Shown here one piece after another: positions 14,654 to 22,048 of a DNA stretch of 46,213 nucleotides. Source of the DNA: Anaerolineales bacterium. GTDB lineage: Bacteria; Chloroflexota; Anaerolineae; Anaerolineales; Villigracilaceae. The notes beneath the pieces were generated by a model that saw only the letters and a list, made by a program, of their open reading frames with translations, was not told where the DNA came from and did no database searches. Position numbers and translations under genes: made by a program. The DNA lies in assembly GCA_013140605.1 (NCBI GenBank), contig JABFSL010000015.1, positions 1-46,213 of the forward strand, written 5' to 3'. The stretch's first letter is position 1. Each line of letters begins with the position of its first letter.

Positions 14654-16033
14654 ATGACAACTCTCCTCATAAAAAACGCACACATAGTCACCATGGACGA
14701 CCATCTGCGGGAAATTCCCGAGGGTGGTCTCTTTATTCGACGCGGACTCATCCAAGAGGTCGGCCCGATGCGCGAACTTCCCGAAACCGCCGATGAAGTC
14801 CTCGATCTCAAAGGCCACATCGTTTTCCCGGGCCTCGTCAACACCCACCATCATTTTTATCAAACCCTCACGCGCGCCGTCCCAGCCGCGCAGGATGCCA
14901 ATCTTTTCAACTGGCTTAAAACTTTATATCCCATTTGGGCGCGCCTGACCCCCGAGGATATTTTCATTTCGACTCAGACCGCACTGGCAGAACTGGCCCT
15001 TTCGGGATGTACCACCGCAGCGGATCATCTCTACCTTTTTCCAAACGGATCAAAACTTGACGATGAAATTGGTGCGGCTTCCGAAGTCGGTTTACGCCTG
15101 CAGGCATCGCGCGGCTCGATGAGTCTCGGCGAATCCCAGGGCGGGTTGCCGCCTGATTCAGTGGTGGACACCGAAGACAACATCCTCAAAGATTCACAGC
15201 GTCTCATTGAAAAATATCACGACGCAAAAGCTGGCGCGATGACTCAGATCGTGCTCGCGCCGTGTTCGCCATTCAGTGTGACTGGTGAGTTAATGAAACA
15301 GTCCGCAAAGTTGGCGCGCGAATATGGTGTGCATTTACACACGCACTTGGCAGAGACCGAAGACGAAGAACAATTCTGCCTGGATAAATTTGGATATCGC
15401 CCAGTCGGTTACATGCAATCAGTGGATTGGATCGGCGATGATGTTTGGTTCGCACATGCGGTCTGGGTCAACCACGAAGAGATCAGTCTCTTTGCCAAAC
15501 ACAAATGCGGAGTAACACACTGCCCCACTTCCAACATGCGGCTCGCCTCAGGCATTGCACCTGTCAAGAATTATCTCAAGGCTGGCGTGAATGTCGGCCT
15601 CGGCGTGGACGGTTCCGCCTCCAACGATGGCTCGCATCTTCTGGCCGAAGTCCGCAACGCGATGTTGGTCTCCCGCGTCAACGACGGCATGACAGGTTTC
15701 TCGCTATCGGATGATCCCTCCCGCAAGTTGATGACCGCGCGCGAAGCGCTTCACCTCGGCACAGTTGGTGGAGCGGCTGTACTAGGCCGCAAAGATATTG
15801 GAAGTTTGGAAGCTGGAAAATGCGCCGACTTCTTTGCTGTAAATCTTAATCGTATCGGGTATGCAGGTATGCACGACCCTGTTGCCGCTGTTGTCTTTGG
15901 TCAACCCGCGAATGTGGATTACACCGTCGTCAACGGGAAATTTATTGTGAGGGAAGGTCAGCTCGTTACAGTTGACCAACGCAAGCTGGTTGAAAAACAT
16001 AACAAAGCCGCAAAACGATTATTGTTGGGTTAA
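14654..16033 (+). CDS. 8-oxoguanine deaminase (amidohydrolase)
   Basis: This 459-residue member of the amidohydrolase superfamily closely resembles 8-oxoguanine deaminases (8-oxoguanine to urate plus ammonia) and the SsnA/AtzB-like group. Metal-site residues are visible: H65-x-H67 in 'VNTHHHFYQ', H231 in 'HTHLAETEDEE' with catalytic E234, H268 in 'WFAHAVWV' and D319 in 'GLGVDGSASND'. The segment 'QTLTRAVPAAQDANLFNWL' and 'LSGCTTAADHLY' are typical of the 8-oxoguanine group. It is the first gene of the purine island, with its own promoter and palindromic operator. Guanine or another aminopurine as substrate cannot be excluded; in E. coli the positional equivalent is ssnA. Confidence 0.85.
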   Translation: MTTLLIKNAHIVTMDDHLREIPEGGLFIRRGLIQEVGPMRELPETADEVLDLKGHIVFPGLVNTHHHFYQTLTRAVPAAQDANLFNWLKTLYPIWARLTPEDIFISTQTALAELALSGCTTAADHLYLFPNGSKLDDEIGAASEVGLRLQASRGSMSLGESQGGLPPDSVVDTEDNILKDSQRLIEKYHDAKAGAMTQIVLAPCSPFSVTGELMKQSAKLAREYGVHLHTHLAETEDEEQFCLDKFGYRPVGYMQSVDWIGDDVWFAHAVWVNHEEISLFAKHKCGVTHCPTSNMRLASGIAPVKNYLKAGVNVGLGVDGSASNDGSHLLAEVRNAMLVSRVNDGMTGFSLSDDPSRKLMTAREALHLGTVGGAAVLGRKDIGSLEAGKCADFFAVNLNRIGYAGMHDPVAAVVFGQPANVDYTVVNGKFIVREGQLVTVDQRKLVEKHNKAAKRLLLG

Positions 16034-16040
16034 TTGCCGA

Positions 16041-16343
16041 ATGTTATTTCCAATTCTTTTCTGGATCTCCATCCCTGCTTCGCTGATATGCTCCGTCATC
16101 GGGGTTCTGAAAAATAATTACTGGCTGGTGCTTGGTGGCGCGGCGCTGCTCTTTCCATTATCTTATTACTTTAATGGTTCCCCCAATTTTTATGGATACG
16201 GCCTCTTCATGCCAGTCTTTCAGGTCATCTCTGCCGCCGCAGTAAGGAAAGGGAATAAATTATGGGCATGGCTGTTCTTACTGCCCGCGTTCCTGCTCGT
16301 TTTCTGGTTCATTTTCGTTGCGGTGTTTAATCAATTTTCATGA
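16041..16343 (+). CDS. Small membrane protein A (tandem pair)
   Basis: The ATG at 16041, 7 bp after the preceding stop, gives 100 residues with about four hydrophobic segments. The central stretch 'YYFNGSPNFYGYGLFMP' and 'LWAWLFLLPAFLLVFWFIF' recur in the next gene, so the two are tandem paralogs. Its place between two purine deaminase genes suggests a membrane-associated helper or a small transporter-like role, but no known family is recognised. A frame start further upstream would lie inside the deaminase gene. Confidence 0.65.
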   Translation: MLFPILFWISIPASLICSVIGVLKNNYWLVLGGAALLFPLSYYFNGSPNFYGYGLFMPVFQVISAAAVRKGNKLWAWLFLLPAFLLVFWFIFVAVFNQFS

Positions 16344-16364
16344 TCGGCTTATTTAGAGAAAACC

Positions 16365-16691
16365 ATGCCTGACTATCTTATTCCAACAATTCTAAGCCCG
16401 CAGTTTGTTGTGATCTTTTTGGTGATATCCGGGGTCGTATCGGGTATTGGAATCACCAACAATAAAGCCTGGCTGGTGCTTGCTGGGACTATATTCATCA
16501 TTCCGTTTTGCTTTTACCTGAATGGCACAAGGATGTTTTACGGGTTCGGACTTCTGCTGCCGATCTTTCATGTGGCATCCGCATGGGCAGTCATTGAAGA
16601 GAGCGATCTGTGGGCATGGTTGTTTTTAGTGCCCACAACTTTTATAGGTATGTGGCTGCTTGTGATCGCATTGATCGCGGATTTTGTGTAA
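16365..16691 (+). CDS. Small membrane protein B (tandem pair)
   Basis: This 108-residue hydrophobic protein lies 21 bp after its paralog. It shares 'WLVL.G...FP..FY.NG...FYG.GL..PIFxV.SA.AV' and 'LWAWLFLVP' with protein A, consistent with a local duplication. Four membrane segments are likely. It ends 23 bp before the adenine deaminase start, so all three genes are probably co-transcribed. The function is unknown. Confidence 0.65.
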   Translation: MPDYLIPTILSPQFVVIFLVISGVVSGIGITNNKAWLVLAGTIFIIPFCFYLNGTRMFYGFGLLLPIFHVASAWAVIEESDLWAWLFLVPTTFIGMWLLVIALIADFV

Positions 16692-16714
16692 GTCCTTCCA
16701 ACGGAGAAACTCTC

Positions 16715-18505
16715 ATGCCTGCCTCTACAAAGCTCACCCGCTCTCTCGTTGATGTCGCCATGGGGCGCGCTCACGCCGACCTTGTGATTCGCGGTGGGAA
16801 ATGGGTTTGTGTGCAATCAGGGGAGATCGTTCCGAATACAGACATTGCCATCGTGGATGGTCATATCGCATATGTCGGCTCGGATGCGAGTCATACCATT
16901 GGAAAAAAGACAAAGGTTATTGATGCTAAAGGACGTTTCCTTGTCCCTGGACTTCTCGACGGACACATGCATGTTGAATCGGGCATGGTGACTGTCACAG
17001 AGTTTGTGCGTACGGTCGCCGTGCGCGGCACAACCGGTATGTTCATTGACCCGCATGAGATCGCAAATATCTTTGGTCTCAAAGGTGTCAAGTTGATGGT
17101 GGATGAAGCGCAAAAGCAGCCCATCCATGTTTGGGTGCAAATGCCTTCGTGTGTGCCATCCTCACCGGGCTTTGAGACTCCGGGCGCGTCGCTTGGCCCA
17201 AAGGAAGTAGCCGAGGCGATGAAATGGAAAGGCATTATCGGTCTCGGTGAGATGATGAATTTTCCCGGCGTGTATATGAGCGACAGGAAAATGCTCGACG
17301 AAATGTCTGCAACTCACGCGGCAGGGAAAACCATCGGCGGTCATTACGCCTCCCCCGATCTTGGTTTGCCGTTTCATGGATATGTCGCTGGCGGCGCGGA
17401 AGATGACCACGAAGGCACGCGGGTTGAGGATGCAATTGCGCGTGTACGACAGGGCATGAAGGCTATGCTGAGATATGGTTCCGCTTGGCACGATGTAGCG
17501 AATCAAGTTCAGGCGATCACTGAAAAGAAATTGGATTCGCGCCGTTTCATTTTATGTACAGATGATTCTCACGCGGAAACATTGACCAACGAAGGCCACA
17601 TGGACCGCGTTCTGCGCCATGCCATTTCAGTAGGCTTGAGTCCCATGACGGCCATCCAAATGATGACGATCAATACCGCCGAACATTTTGGCCTCACCAA
17701 AGAGATGGGCATGATCGCGCCCGGCCGCTGGGCCGATGTGTTGCTGGTGGAAGACCTGAAGAATTTCAAAGCGGATGTGGTGATCGCAAAGGGGCAAGTC
17801 ATTGCCGAAAACGGAAAGCTGCTAATTAATTTGCCAGCCGTGAAATATCCCAAGTGGGTCACCAAATCCATGCATTTGAAGCGGACTCTCAAGGCTGAGG
17901 ATTTTGCCCTTCGGACGAGAGCAGTCAACGGGTCCGAAGTTGAAGCGCATGTTATCGGTGTGATCGAGAATCAGGCGCCGACTCGTCATCTCAGAATGAA
18001 GGTCAAGGCTGAGGATGGAGAAGTCAAGGCGGACCTGAAGCATGATATCGCAAAGATCGCGCTGGTGGAACGCCATCGCGCAACGGGGCAGGTCACGGTG
18101 GGATTGGTAAACGGATTTGAATTTACAAGGAACTGTGCAATCGGGTCAACGGTGGCGCATGACAGCCATCATATGATCGTGGTCGGCACGGATGATGAGA
18201 GCATGGCAATCGCCGCGAATCAATTGGCGAAGTGCGGCGGCGGTCAGGTTGTGGTGATGGACGGAAAAGTGATTGGTCTGGTGGATTTGCCGATTGCAGG
18301 TTTGATGTCGAATGAGTCCGCGGATATCGTGGCAAAGAAAGCTGGGACGGTGCTGGATGGTTTCAAGATGTGCGGAAGTGAATTGAATAATCCGAACATG
18401 CAATTGAGCTTGCTTGGTCTGGTTGTGATTCCCGAGTTGCGCATTTCCGATAAGGGACTTGTGGATGTGACGAATTTTGATTTTATTTCAGTATTGGACG
18501 ATTGA
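16715..18505 (+). CDS. ade: Adenine deaminase
   Basis: Ade converts adenine to hypoxanthine and ammonia. The ATG at 16715 is chosen because ACGGAGAAA precedes it, and the resulting 596 residues match the family (E. coli Ade is similar in size). The N-terminal strand 'ADLVIRGGKWVCVQSGE' leads to the metal motif 'PGLLDGHMHVESGMV'. 'GTTGMFIDPHEIANIFG', 'GLGEMMNFPGVY', 'HYASPDLG' and 'LCTDDSHAETL' are further conserved sites. The C-terminal region carries the long extension with 'GFEFTRNCAIGSTVAHDSHHMIVVGTDD', typical of bacterial Ade. The gntR gene begins 6 bp downstream. Confidence 0.95.
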   Translation: MPASTKLTRSLVDVAMGRAHADLVIRGGKWVCVQSGEIVPNTDIAIVDGHIAYVGSDASHTIGKKTKVIDAKGRFLVPGLLDGHMHVESGMVTVTEFVRTVAVRGTTGMFIDPHEIANIFGLKGVKLMVDEAQKQPIHVWVQMPSCVPSSPGFETPGASLGPKEVAEAMKWKGIIGLGEMMNFPGVYMSDRKMLDEMSATHAAGKTIGGHYASPDLGLPFHGYVAGGAEDDHEGTRVEDAIARVRQGMKAMLRYGSAWHDVANQVQAITEKKLDSRRFILCTDDSHAETLTNEGHMDRVLRHAISVGLSPMTAIQMMTINTAEHFGLTKEMGMIAPGRWADVLLVEDLKNFKADVVIAKGQVIAENGKLLINLPAVKYPKWVTKSMHLKRTLKAEDFALRTRAVNGSEVEAHVIGVIENQAPTRHLRMKVKAEDGEVKADLKHDIAKIALVERHRATGQVTVGLVNGFEFTRNCAIGSTVAHDSHHMIVVGTDDESMAIAANQLAKCGGGQVVVMDGKVIGLVDLPIAGLMSNESADIVAKKAGTVLDGFKMCGSELNNPNMQLSLLGLVVIPELRISDKGLVDVTNFDFISVLDD

Positions 18506-18511
18506 GGTATT

Positions 18512-19225
18512 ATGGCAAACTTTCCTTTTCAACGTTTACAAAGTGACCTTGCGGCATTGATCGCCCGCACACCAGCAGGGCAGCGCCTGCCTTCGGAACC
18601 TGATCTTGCAAAACAGCTTGGAGTTTCCCGCGCGACCCTGCGCGAAGCGATGCGCGCATTTGAGACACAAGGTCTCATTCGCCGACGGCAGGGTTCGGGT
18701 ACTTTCGTGGTCGGCAAGGTTCAGGCACTGGACAGCGGACTGGAGGTGCTCGAAAGCCTTGAGACGATGGCCAAGCGCCTTGACCTTGAGATATCGGTCA
18801 GTGACCTGCATGTGGAGCAGGTAATTGCAGATGAAGACCTTTCTGCAGGATTGAACGTGGCTGTTGGGTCGCAGTTGTTGCGAGTGCGGCGCGTAGTCCG
18901 TACGGATGGCAGGCCTGTTGCTTATCTTGTGGACACATTGCCCGAGGATATTCTGCATGTTGAGGATTTATCCGCTGATTTCCACGGCTCTGTTCTGGAC
19001 TATTTGCTTGGTCGCGGCGATCCTTTGAAAACTTCCCGCGCGAATGTCAGCGCCATTGGCGCAACCGCTGAGGTTGCCAAGGCGCTTGAGATCCAGCGCG
19101 GCGATGTGTTACTGCATTTTTATTCGCAGTTGTTCGATGTCAATAACAAGGTTGTGGATTATTCGTTGAGCTACTTTATCCCGGGCTATTTCCACTTCCA
19201 CGTTGTGAGGCGCGTGGGTAACTAA
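18512..19225 (+). CDS. GntR-family regulator with UTRA domain (HutC type)
   Basis: This is a 237-residue protein. The winged-helix DNA-binding domain spans about residues 10-70 ('GQRLPSEPDLAKQLGVSRATLREAM', 'LIRRRQGSGTFVV'). A UTRA ligand-binding domain runs to the end ('LLRVRRVVRTDGRPVAYLVDTLP', 'DYSLSYFIPGYFHFHVVRR'). It follows adenine deaminase by 6 bp and is almost certainly in the same operon, so it is the natural candidate to control the island. The palindromes TTGTC-N-GACAA at 14559-14571 and 31567-31577 are its likely operators. The effector may be a purine or a breakdown product; that is inference. Confidence 0.9.
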   Translation: MANFPFQRLQSDLAALIARTPAGQRLPSEPDLAKQLGVSRATLREAMRAFETQGLIRRRQGSGTFVVGKVQALDSGLEVLESLETMAKRLDLEISVSDLHVEQVIADEDLSAGLNVAVGSQLLRVRRVVRTDGRPVAYLVDTLPEDILHVEDLSADFHGSVLDYLLGRGDPLKTSRANVSAIGATAEVAKALEIQRGDVLLHFYSQLFDVNNKVVDYSLSYFIPGYFHFHVVRRVGN

Positions 19226-19256
19226 TTAGCCACTGAGACACAGAGGCGCAGAGATT
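19226..19256 (+). repeat. Left inverted repeat flanking the GxxExxY gene
   Basis: This 31-bp sequence begins TTAGCCACTGAGACACAG. It matches the reverse complement of 19707-19737 at 26 of 31 positions and lies directly after the gntR stop. Confidence 0.75.
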
Positions 19257-19274
19257 TTTTTGTGGAGTATTGTG

Positions 19275-19682
19275 ATGTCGTTGAACTATCCCGTTCGAAA
19301 AATTCCAGACAATATACCTGAGAATGCAATTACACAACGGATAATTAAATGTGCTATTGAAGTGCATAAGCAATTAGGACCTGGTTTGCTTGAGAACATG
19401 TATGAAAACGCACTGACAGTTGAGTTTGAGTTGGAAGGTTTATCTTGTAAACAACAATTGGCGATACCAGCAATTTACAAAGGCAGGAGCTTGGGTGATT
19501 ATCGTCTTGACTTGCTTGTGGAAGATATGGTTATTGTTGAGGTTAAAAGCGTTGAACGTTTTGATCCTGTTTTCGAAGCGCAGCTATTAACTTATTTACG
19601 CCTGACAAAAAAGAGAGTTGGCCTTCTTATTAACTTTAATACCCGTCTTGTAAAAGATGGAATAAAAAGGTTTATTCTCTAA
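19275..19682 (+). CDS. GxxExxY protein (PD-(D/E)XK-like small accessory protein)
   Basis: This 135-residue protein has the diagnostic 'LGPGLLENMYENAL' (G-x-x-E-x-x-Y) near its N-terminus. It also has 'DYRLDLLVEDMVIVEVKSVE' and 'QLLTYLRLTKKRVGLLINF', which follow the D...E-x-K arrangement of PD-(D/E)XK nuclease folds. The ATG at 19275 is chosen because conservation starts there. It lies between gntR and the ygeY-like gene, and 31-bp imperfect inverted repeats bracket it. Such genes occur as dispersed accessory genes near similar repeats. The biochemical function is unknown. It appears to be an insertion into the operon and not a purine enzyme. Confidence 0.85.
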   Translation: MSLNYPVRKIPDNIPENAITQRIIKCAIEVHKQLGPGLLENMYENALTVEFELEGLSCKQQLAIPAIYKGRSLGDYRLDLLVEDMVIVEVKSVERFDPVFEAQLLTYLRLTKKRVGLLINFNTRLVKDGIKRFIL

Positions 19683-19706
19683 CGCTTTATTGGAAATACC
19701 AACAAG

Positions 19707-19737
19707 AATCTCAGTGCCTCAGTGGCTCTGTGGCTAA
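19707..19737 (-). repeat. Right inverted repeat flanking the GxxExxY gene
   Basis: This stretch ends TGGCTCTGTGGCTAA. Read on the minus strand it matches 19226-19256 at 26 of 31 positions. It lies just ahead of the ribosome site of the ygeY-like gene. Confidence 0.75.
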
Positions 19738-19756
19738 ATTCAAATAGGAGAAAATA

Positions 19757-20959
19757 ATGACGGACAAAATACAAGAAATTCAAAAGCGTGTGGAATCATC
19801 CCGTGAAGACATCATCAAATTCATGCGCGAGATCTGTGCCATTCCTTCAATGGAATCGCAGCTCAAGGGTGTGGGTGATCGCATCGCAGCGGAAATGAAC
19901 AAGCTCAGCTTCGATGAAGTCCGCTTTGACAAGATGGGCAATATCATGGGACGCATCGGCTCAGGCAAGCGCGTCATTGTCTATGATTCGCATATTGATA
20001 CTGTTGGTGTTGGCGACCCTACAGAGTGGGAATGGGATCCGTTCGTCGGCAAGGTCGAAGATGGCATCCTTTATGCGCGCGGCGCTTGCGATGAAAAAGG
20101 CTCCACGCCCGGCATGGTTTATGGTCTGGCAATGGCGCGTGATCTCGGCCTGCTCGAAGGCTGGACAGCTTACTACTTCGGCAACATGGAAGAATGGTGT
20201 GACGGCATCGCGCCAAACACTTTTGTTGAAGTTGATCCGAAAGTCAAACCTGATTTCGTTGTCATCGGCGAACCGACCAAGATGAATGTCTATCGTGGTC
20301 ACAAAGGCCGCCTTGAAATGAAAGTCACCGCCAAGGGCAAGTCCGCGCATGCCGCGAGCAATCACCTCGGCGAGAATGCCATTTACAAATTACTGCCCGT
20401 TATCGCAGGCATCCGCGACCTCGAACCCAAACTTGGCGACCATGAATTTTTGGGACATGGCAAGATCACAGTCAGCGACATGAAGGTGCAGACTCCCTCC
20501 ATCAATGCTGTTCCCGATGAAGCCGTCATCTTCATTGACCGCCGCATGACCTTCGGCGAAACCAAGGAACAGGTCAAGAAACAGGTTGAAGATTTAATTC
20601 CCGCCGAGTTCAAAAATTCCGTCAAAGTGGAGGAACTTTTCTACGATGAACCATCCTACACTGGCTTCGTTTTTCCCGTCGACAAATATTTCCCCGCCTG
20701 GGCTTTGGAAGAGGAACATCCGCTCGTGCAAGCTGGACAATTGGCACGCACAACAATTGGATTGAAAGATGCCCCAAGCAGCAAGTGGAATTTCTCCACG
20801 AACGGCATTTACTGGGCTGGTAAAGCAGGCATTCCGTCCATTGGGTTTGGTCCCGGCGACGAAGAGACTGCTCACACTGTGAGAGATTCCGTCTCCCTGG
20901 CTGACATGGTCAAGGCGACTGAGTTTTACGCCATACTGCCGAGTCTGATTGCCAAGTAG
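19757..20959 (+). CDS. ygeY: YgeY-like M20-family hydrolase
   Basis: This 400-residue zinc peptidase-family protein has the length of E. coli YgeY. Metal-site motifs are 'YDSHIDTVGVGD' and 'YARGACDEKGSTPGM' (the metal-bridging Asp region), the Glu pair in 'GNMEEWCDGIAP', 'VVIGEPT', and a late His in 'DEETAHTVRDSVSL'. The insertion domain holds 'GHKGRLEMKVTAKGKSAHA'. A good TAGGAG precedes the ATG. YgeY is a conserved member of anaerobic purine-degradation clusters and probably hydrolyses an amide or carbamoyl intermediate of ring breakdown. The exact substrate is not deducible. It lies upstream of the YgeW-like transferase and carbamate kinase, as in purine clusters elsewhere. Confidence 0.85.
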   Translation: MTDKIQEIQKRVESSREDIIKFMREICAIPSMESQLKGVGDRIAAEMNKLSFDEVRFDKMGNIMGRIGSGKRVIVYDSHIDTVGVGDPTEWEWDPFVGKVEDGILYARGACDEKGSTPGMVYGLAMARDLGLLEGWTAYYFGNMEEWCDGIAPNTFVEVDPKVKPDFVVIGEPTKMNVYRGHKGRLEMKVTAKGKSAHAASNHLGENAIYKLLPVIAGIRDLEPKLGDHEFLGHGKITVSDMKVQTPSINAVPDEAVIFIDRRMTFGETKEQVKKQVEDLIPAEFKNSVKVEELFYDEPSYTGFVFPVDKYFPAWALEEEHPLVQAGQLARTTIGLKDAPSSKWNFSTNGIYWAGKAGIPSIGFGPGDEETAHTVRDSVSLADMVKATEFYAILPSLIAK

Positions 20960-21030
20960 TCGCTAGTCTTGTAGTCTGCTGGTTTGCTAGTCTGACAAGC
21001 GACTATCAGACTAAAGACTACCAAACAAAA
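20957..21030. repeat. GACTAG/CTAGTC-rich intergenic hairpin region
   Basis: Repeated AGTCT, CTAGTC and GACTA words fill the gap between the ygeY-like and phosphatase genes. TAGTCGC (20957-20963) pairs with GCGACTA (20999-21005). It shares its vocabulary with the gaps at 21563-21610, 21999-22030 and 23038-23130. Confidence 0.65.
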
Positions 21031-21037
21031 ACCATCC

Positions 21038-21562
21038 ATGAAAATTCTCGAAATTCGCCGCCACTCCATCCGCTCGCCATTGAGCGATCACCTGAATCAA
21101 ACAGGTGTAACACTTGCGCGTTTGGTCGGCCAGAACATCGGTCCGTTTGACCGTGTGGTGACATCCACGCTTCCACGCGCATTTGAGACCGCCATTGCCA
21201 TGGGCTTTGCCGTGGATGAGCAAAGTGAATTGATGAATACCTACGGAAGCGCTGTGGAAAAGGAAGCTCCGTGGCCTCAATCCTTTGCGGAGTACGCGGC
21301 AATCGTCAAACGCAGCGGCGCATCTGCAAAATATGCCAGCAAATTAAAAGAATACTTTGCGAATATCATGAACTACATCGCCGAAGGCCGCTCCGCGTTG
21401 GCAATCAATCATGGTGGAGTTGTTGAATTGAGCGTAGTTGGCTGTCTGCCTCACATTGACTTTTCCGCCTGGGGTGACTCGGTCAGTTACTGCGAAGGCG
21501 CAAGGTTATTTTGGGATGATGATAAGTTTGTAAACGCAGAAGTATTGCGAGTGAAGGTGTGA
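21038..21562 (+). CDS. Histidine phosphatase family protein
   Basis: This 174-residue protein shows the histidine-phosphatase signature 'LEIRRHSIR' (nucleophilic His in R-H-S), then 'FDRVVTSTLPRAFETAIAMG' and a late 'ALAINHGGVVEL' with the second active-site His. The fold is complete but short. The substrate is unknown, and broad phosphomonoesterase activity is possible. It sits between the YgeY-like and YgeW-like genes, an unusual neighbour for purine degradation. No clear ribosome site is visible in the GACTA-rich gap before it. Confidence 0.85.
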   Translation: MKILEIRRHSIRSPLSDHLNQTGVTLARLVGQNIGPFDRVVTSTLPRAFETAIAMGFAVDEQSELMNTYGSAVEKEAPWPQSFAEYAAIVKRSGASAKYASKLKEYFANIMNYIAEGRSALAINHGGVVELSVVGCLPHIDFSAWGDSVSYCEGARLFWDDDKFVNAEVLRVKV

Positions 21563-21610
21563 GTCTGCTGGTCTCTTGTCTTCCAGTCTACTAATCTTTT
21601 AGTTCAGATA
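21563..21610. repeat. AGTCT-rich repeat upstream of the four-helix gene
   Basis: The words AGTCTGCTGGTCTC, CAGTCTACTAAT and TTTTAGTT resemble the other GACTAG-type gaps of this operon. Here the fold is less clear. Confidence 0.5.
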
Positions 21611-21632
21611 ATAATATATCGAAGAGAAATTG

Positions 21633-21998
21633 ATGACAACGATTAAAAACTTTGAAGATTTGAATGCCTGGCAAAAAGCACGGGAGTTGGCTGGATATGT
21701 CTATTCGCTGACCCGCAAGGAAAAATTTTCCCGCGACTTTAGGCTACACAACCAAATTCAGGAAGCGGCTGGCTCTGTCACGCACAATATTGCCGAAGGG
21801 TTCGAGTCTGGTTACGACCCTGAATTTGCGAGGTTTCTAAAGATGGCGCGGCGCTCCGCTGGCGAAGTCCAATCGGAATTGTATTTAGCGCTTGATGTTG
21901 ATTACATTACACAGGAGGAGCTTAAACGAGCTTATGAATTATCAATAGATGCCAAAAAACTTATTAATGGCATGATCTCATATTTAAACAAGAAATAG
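21633..21998 (+). CDS. Four-helix bundle protein (23S rRNA intervening-sequence family)
   Basis: This 121-residue protein begins 'MTTIKNFEDLNAWQKARELAGYVYSLT'. It has 'FSRDFRLHNQIQEAAGSVTHNIAEGFESG', 'FARFLKMARRSAGEVQSELYLAL' and a C-terminal 'AYELSIDAKKLINGMISYL', the hallmarks of the four-helix/IVS family. GAAGAG precedes the ATG at 21633. These proteins are small accessory factors of unknown function that occur scattered in genomes and within rRNA intervening sequences. The gene interrupts the purine operon and lies between two GACTAG-rich gaps, so it looks inserted and not part of the pathway. Confidence 0.9.
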   Translation: MTTIKNFEDLNAWQKARELAGYVYSLTRKEKFSRDFRLHNQIQEAAGSVTHNIAEGFESGYDPEFARFLKMARRSAGEVQSELYLALDVDYITQEELKRAYELSIDAKKLINGMISYLNKK

Positions 21999-22030
21999 CC
22001 GACTATTGACTAGTTGACTAGTCGACAATA
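21999..22030. repeat. GACTAG-rich repeat downstream of the four-helix gene
   Basis: The stretch GACTATTGACTAGTTGACTAGTCGAC is a near-tandem GACTAGT(T) array with overlapping palindromes. It sits just before the ribosome site of the ygeW-like gene. Confidence 0.65.
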
Positions 22031-22048
22031 AAACAAGGAGACTAAAAA

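Noticed and set aside
16610-16714. A longer start for adenine deaminase overlapping the small membrane protein gene
   Set aside because: The extra residues are a shadow of the upstream gene, and a clear ribosome site precedes the ATG at 16715.
20988-20998. TAGTCTGACAA, a one-mismatch copy of the GntR-type palindrome
   Set aside because: It lies within a GACTAG-word repeat gap, has no promoter around it and breaks the symmetry, so chance from local composition explains it.
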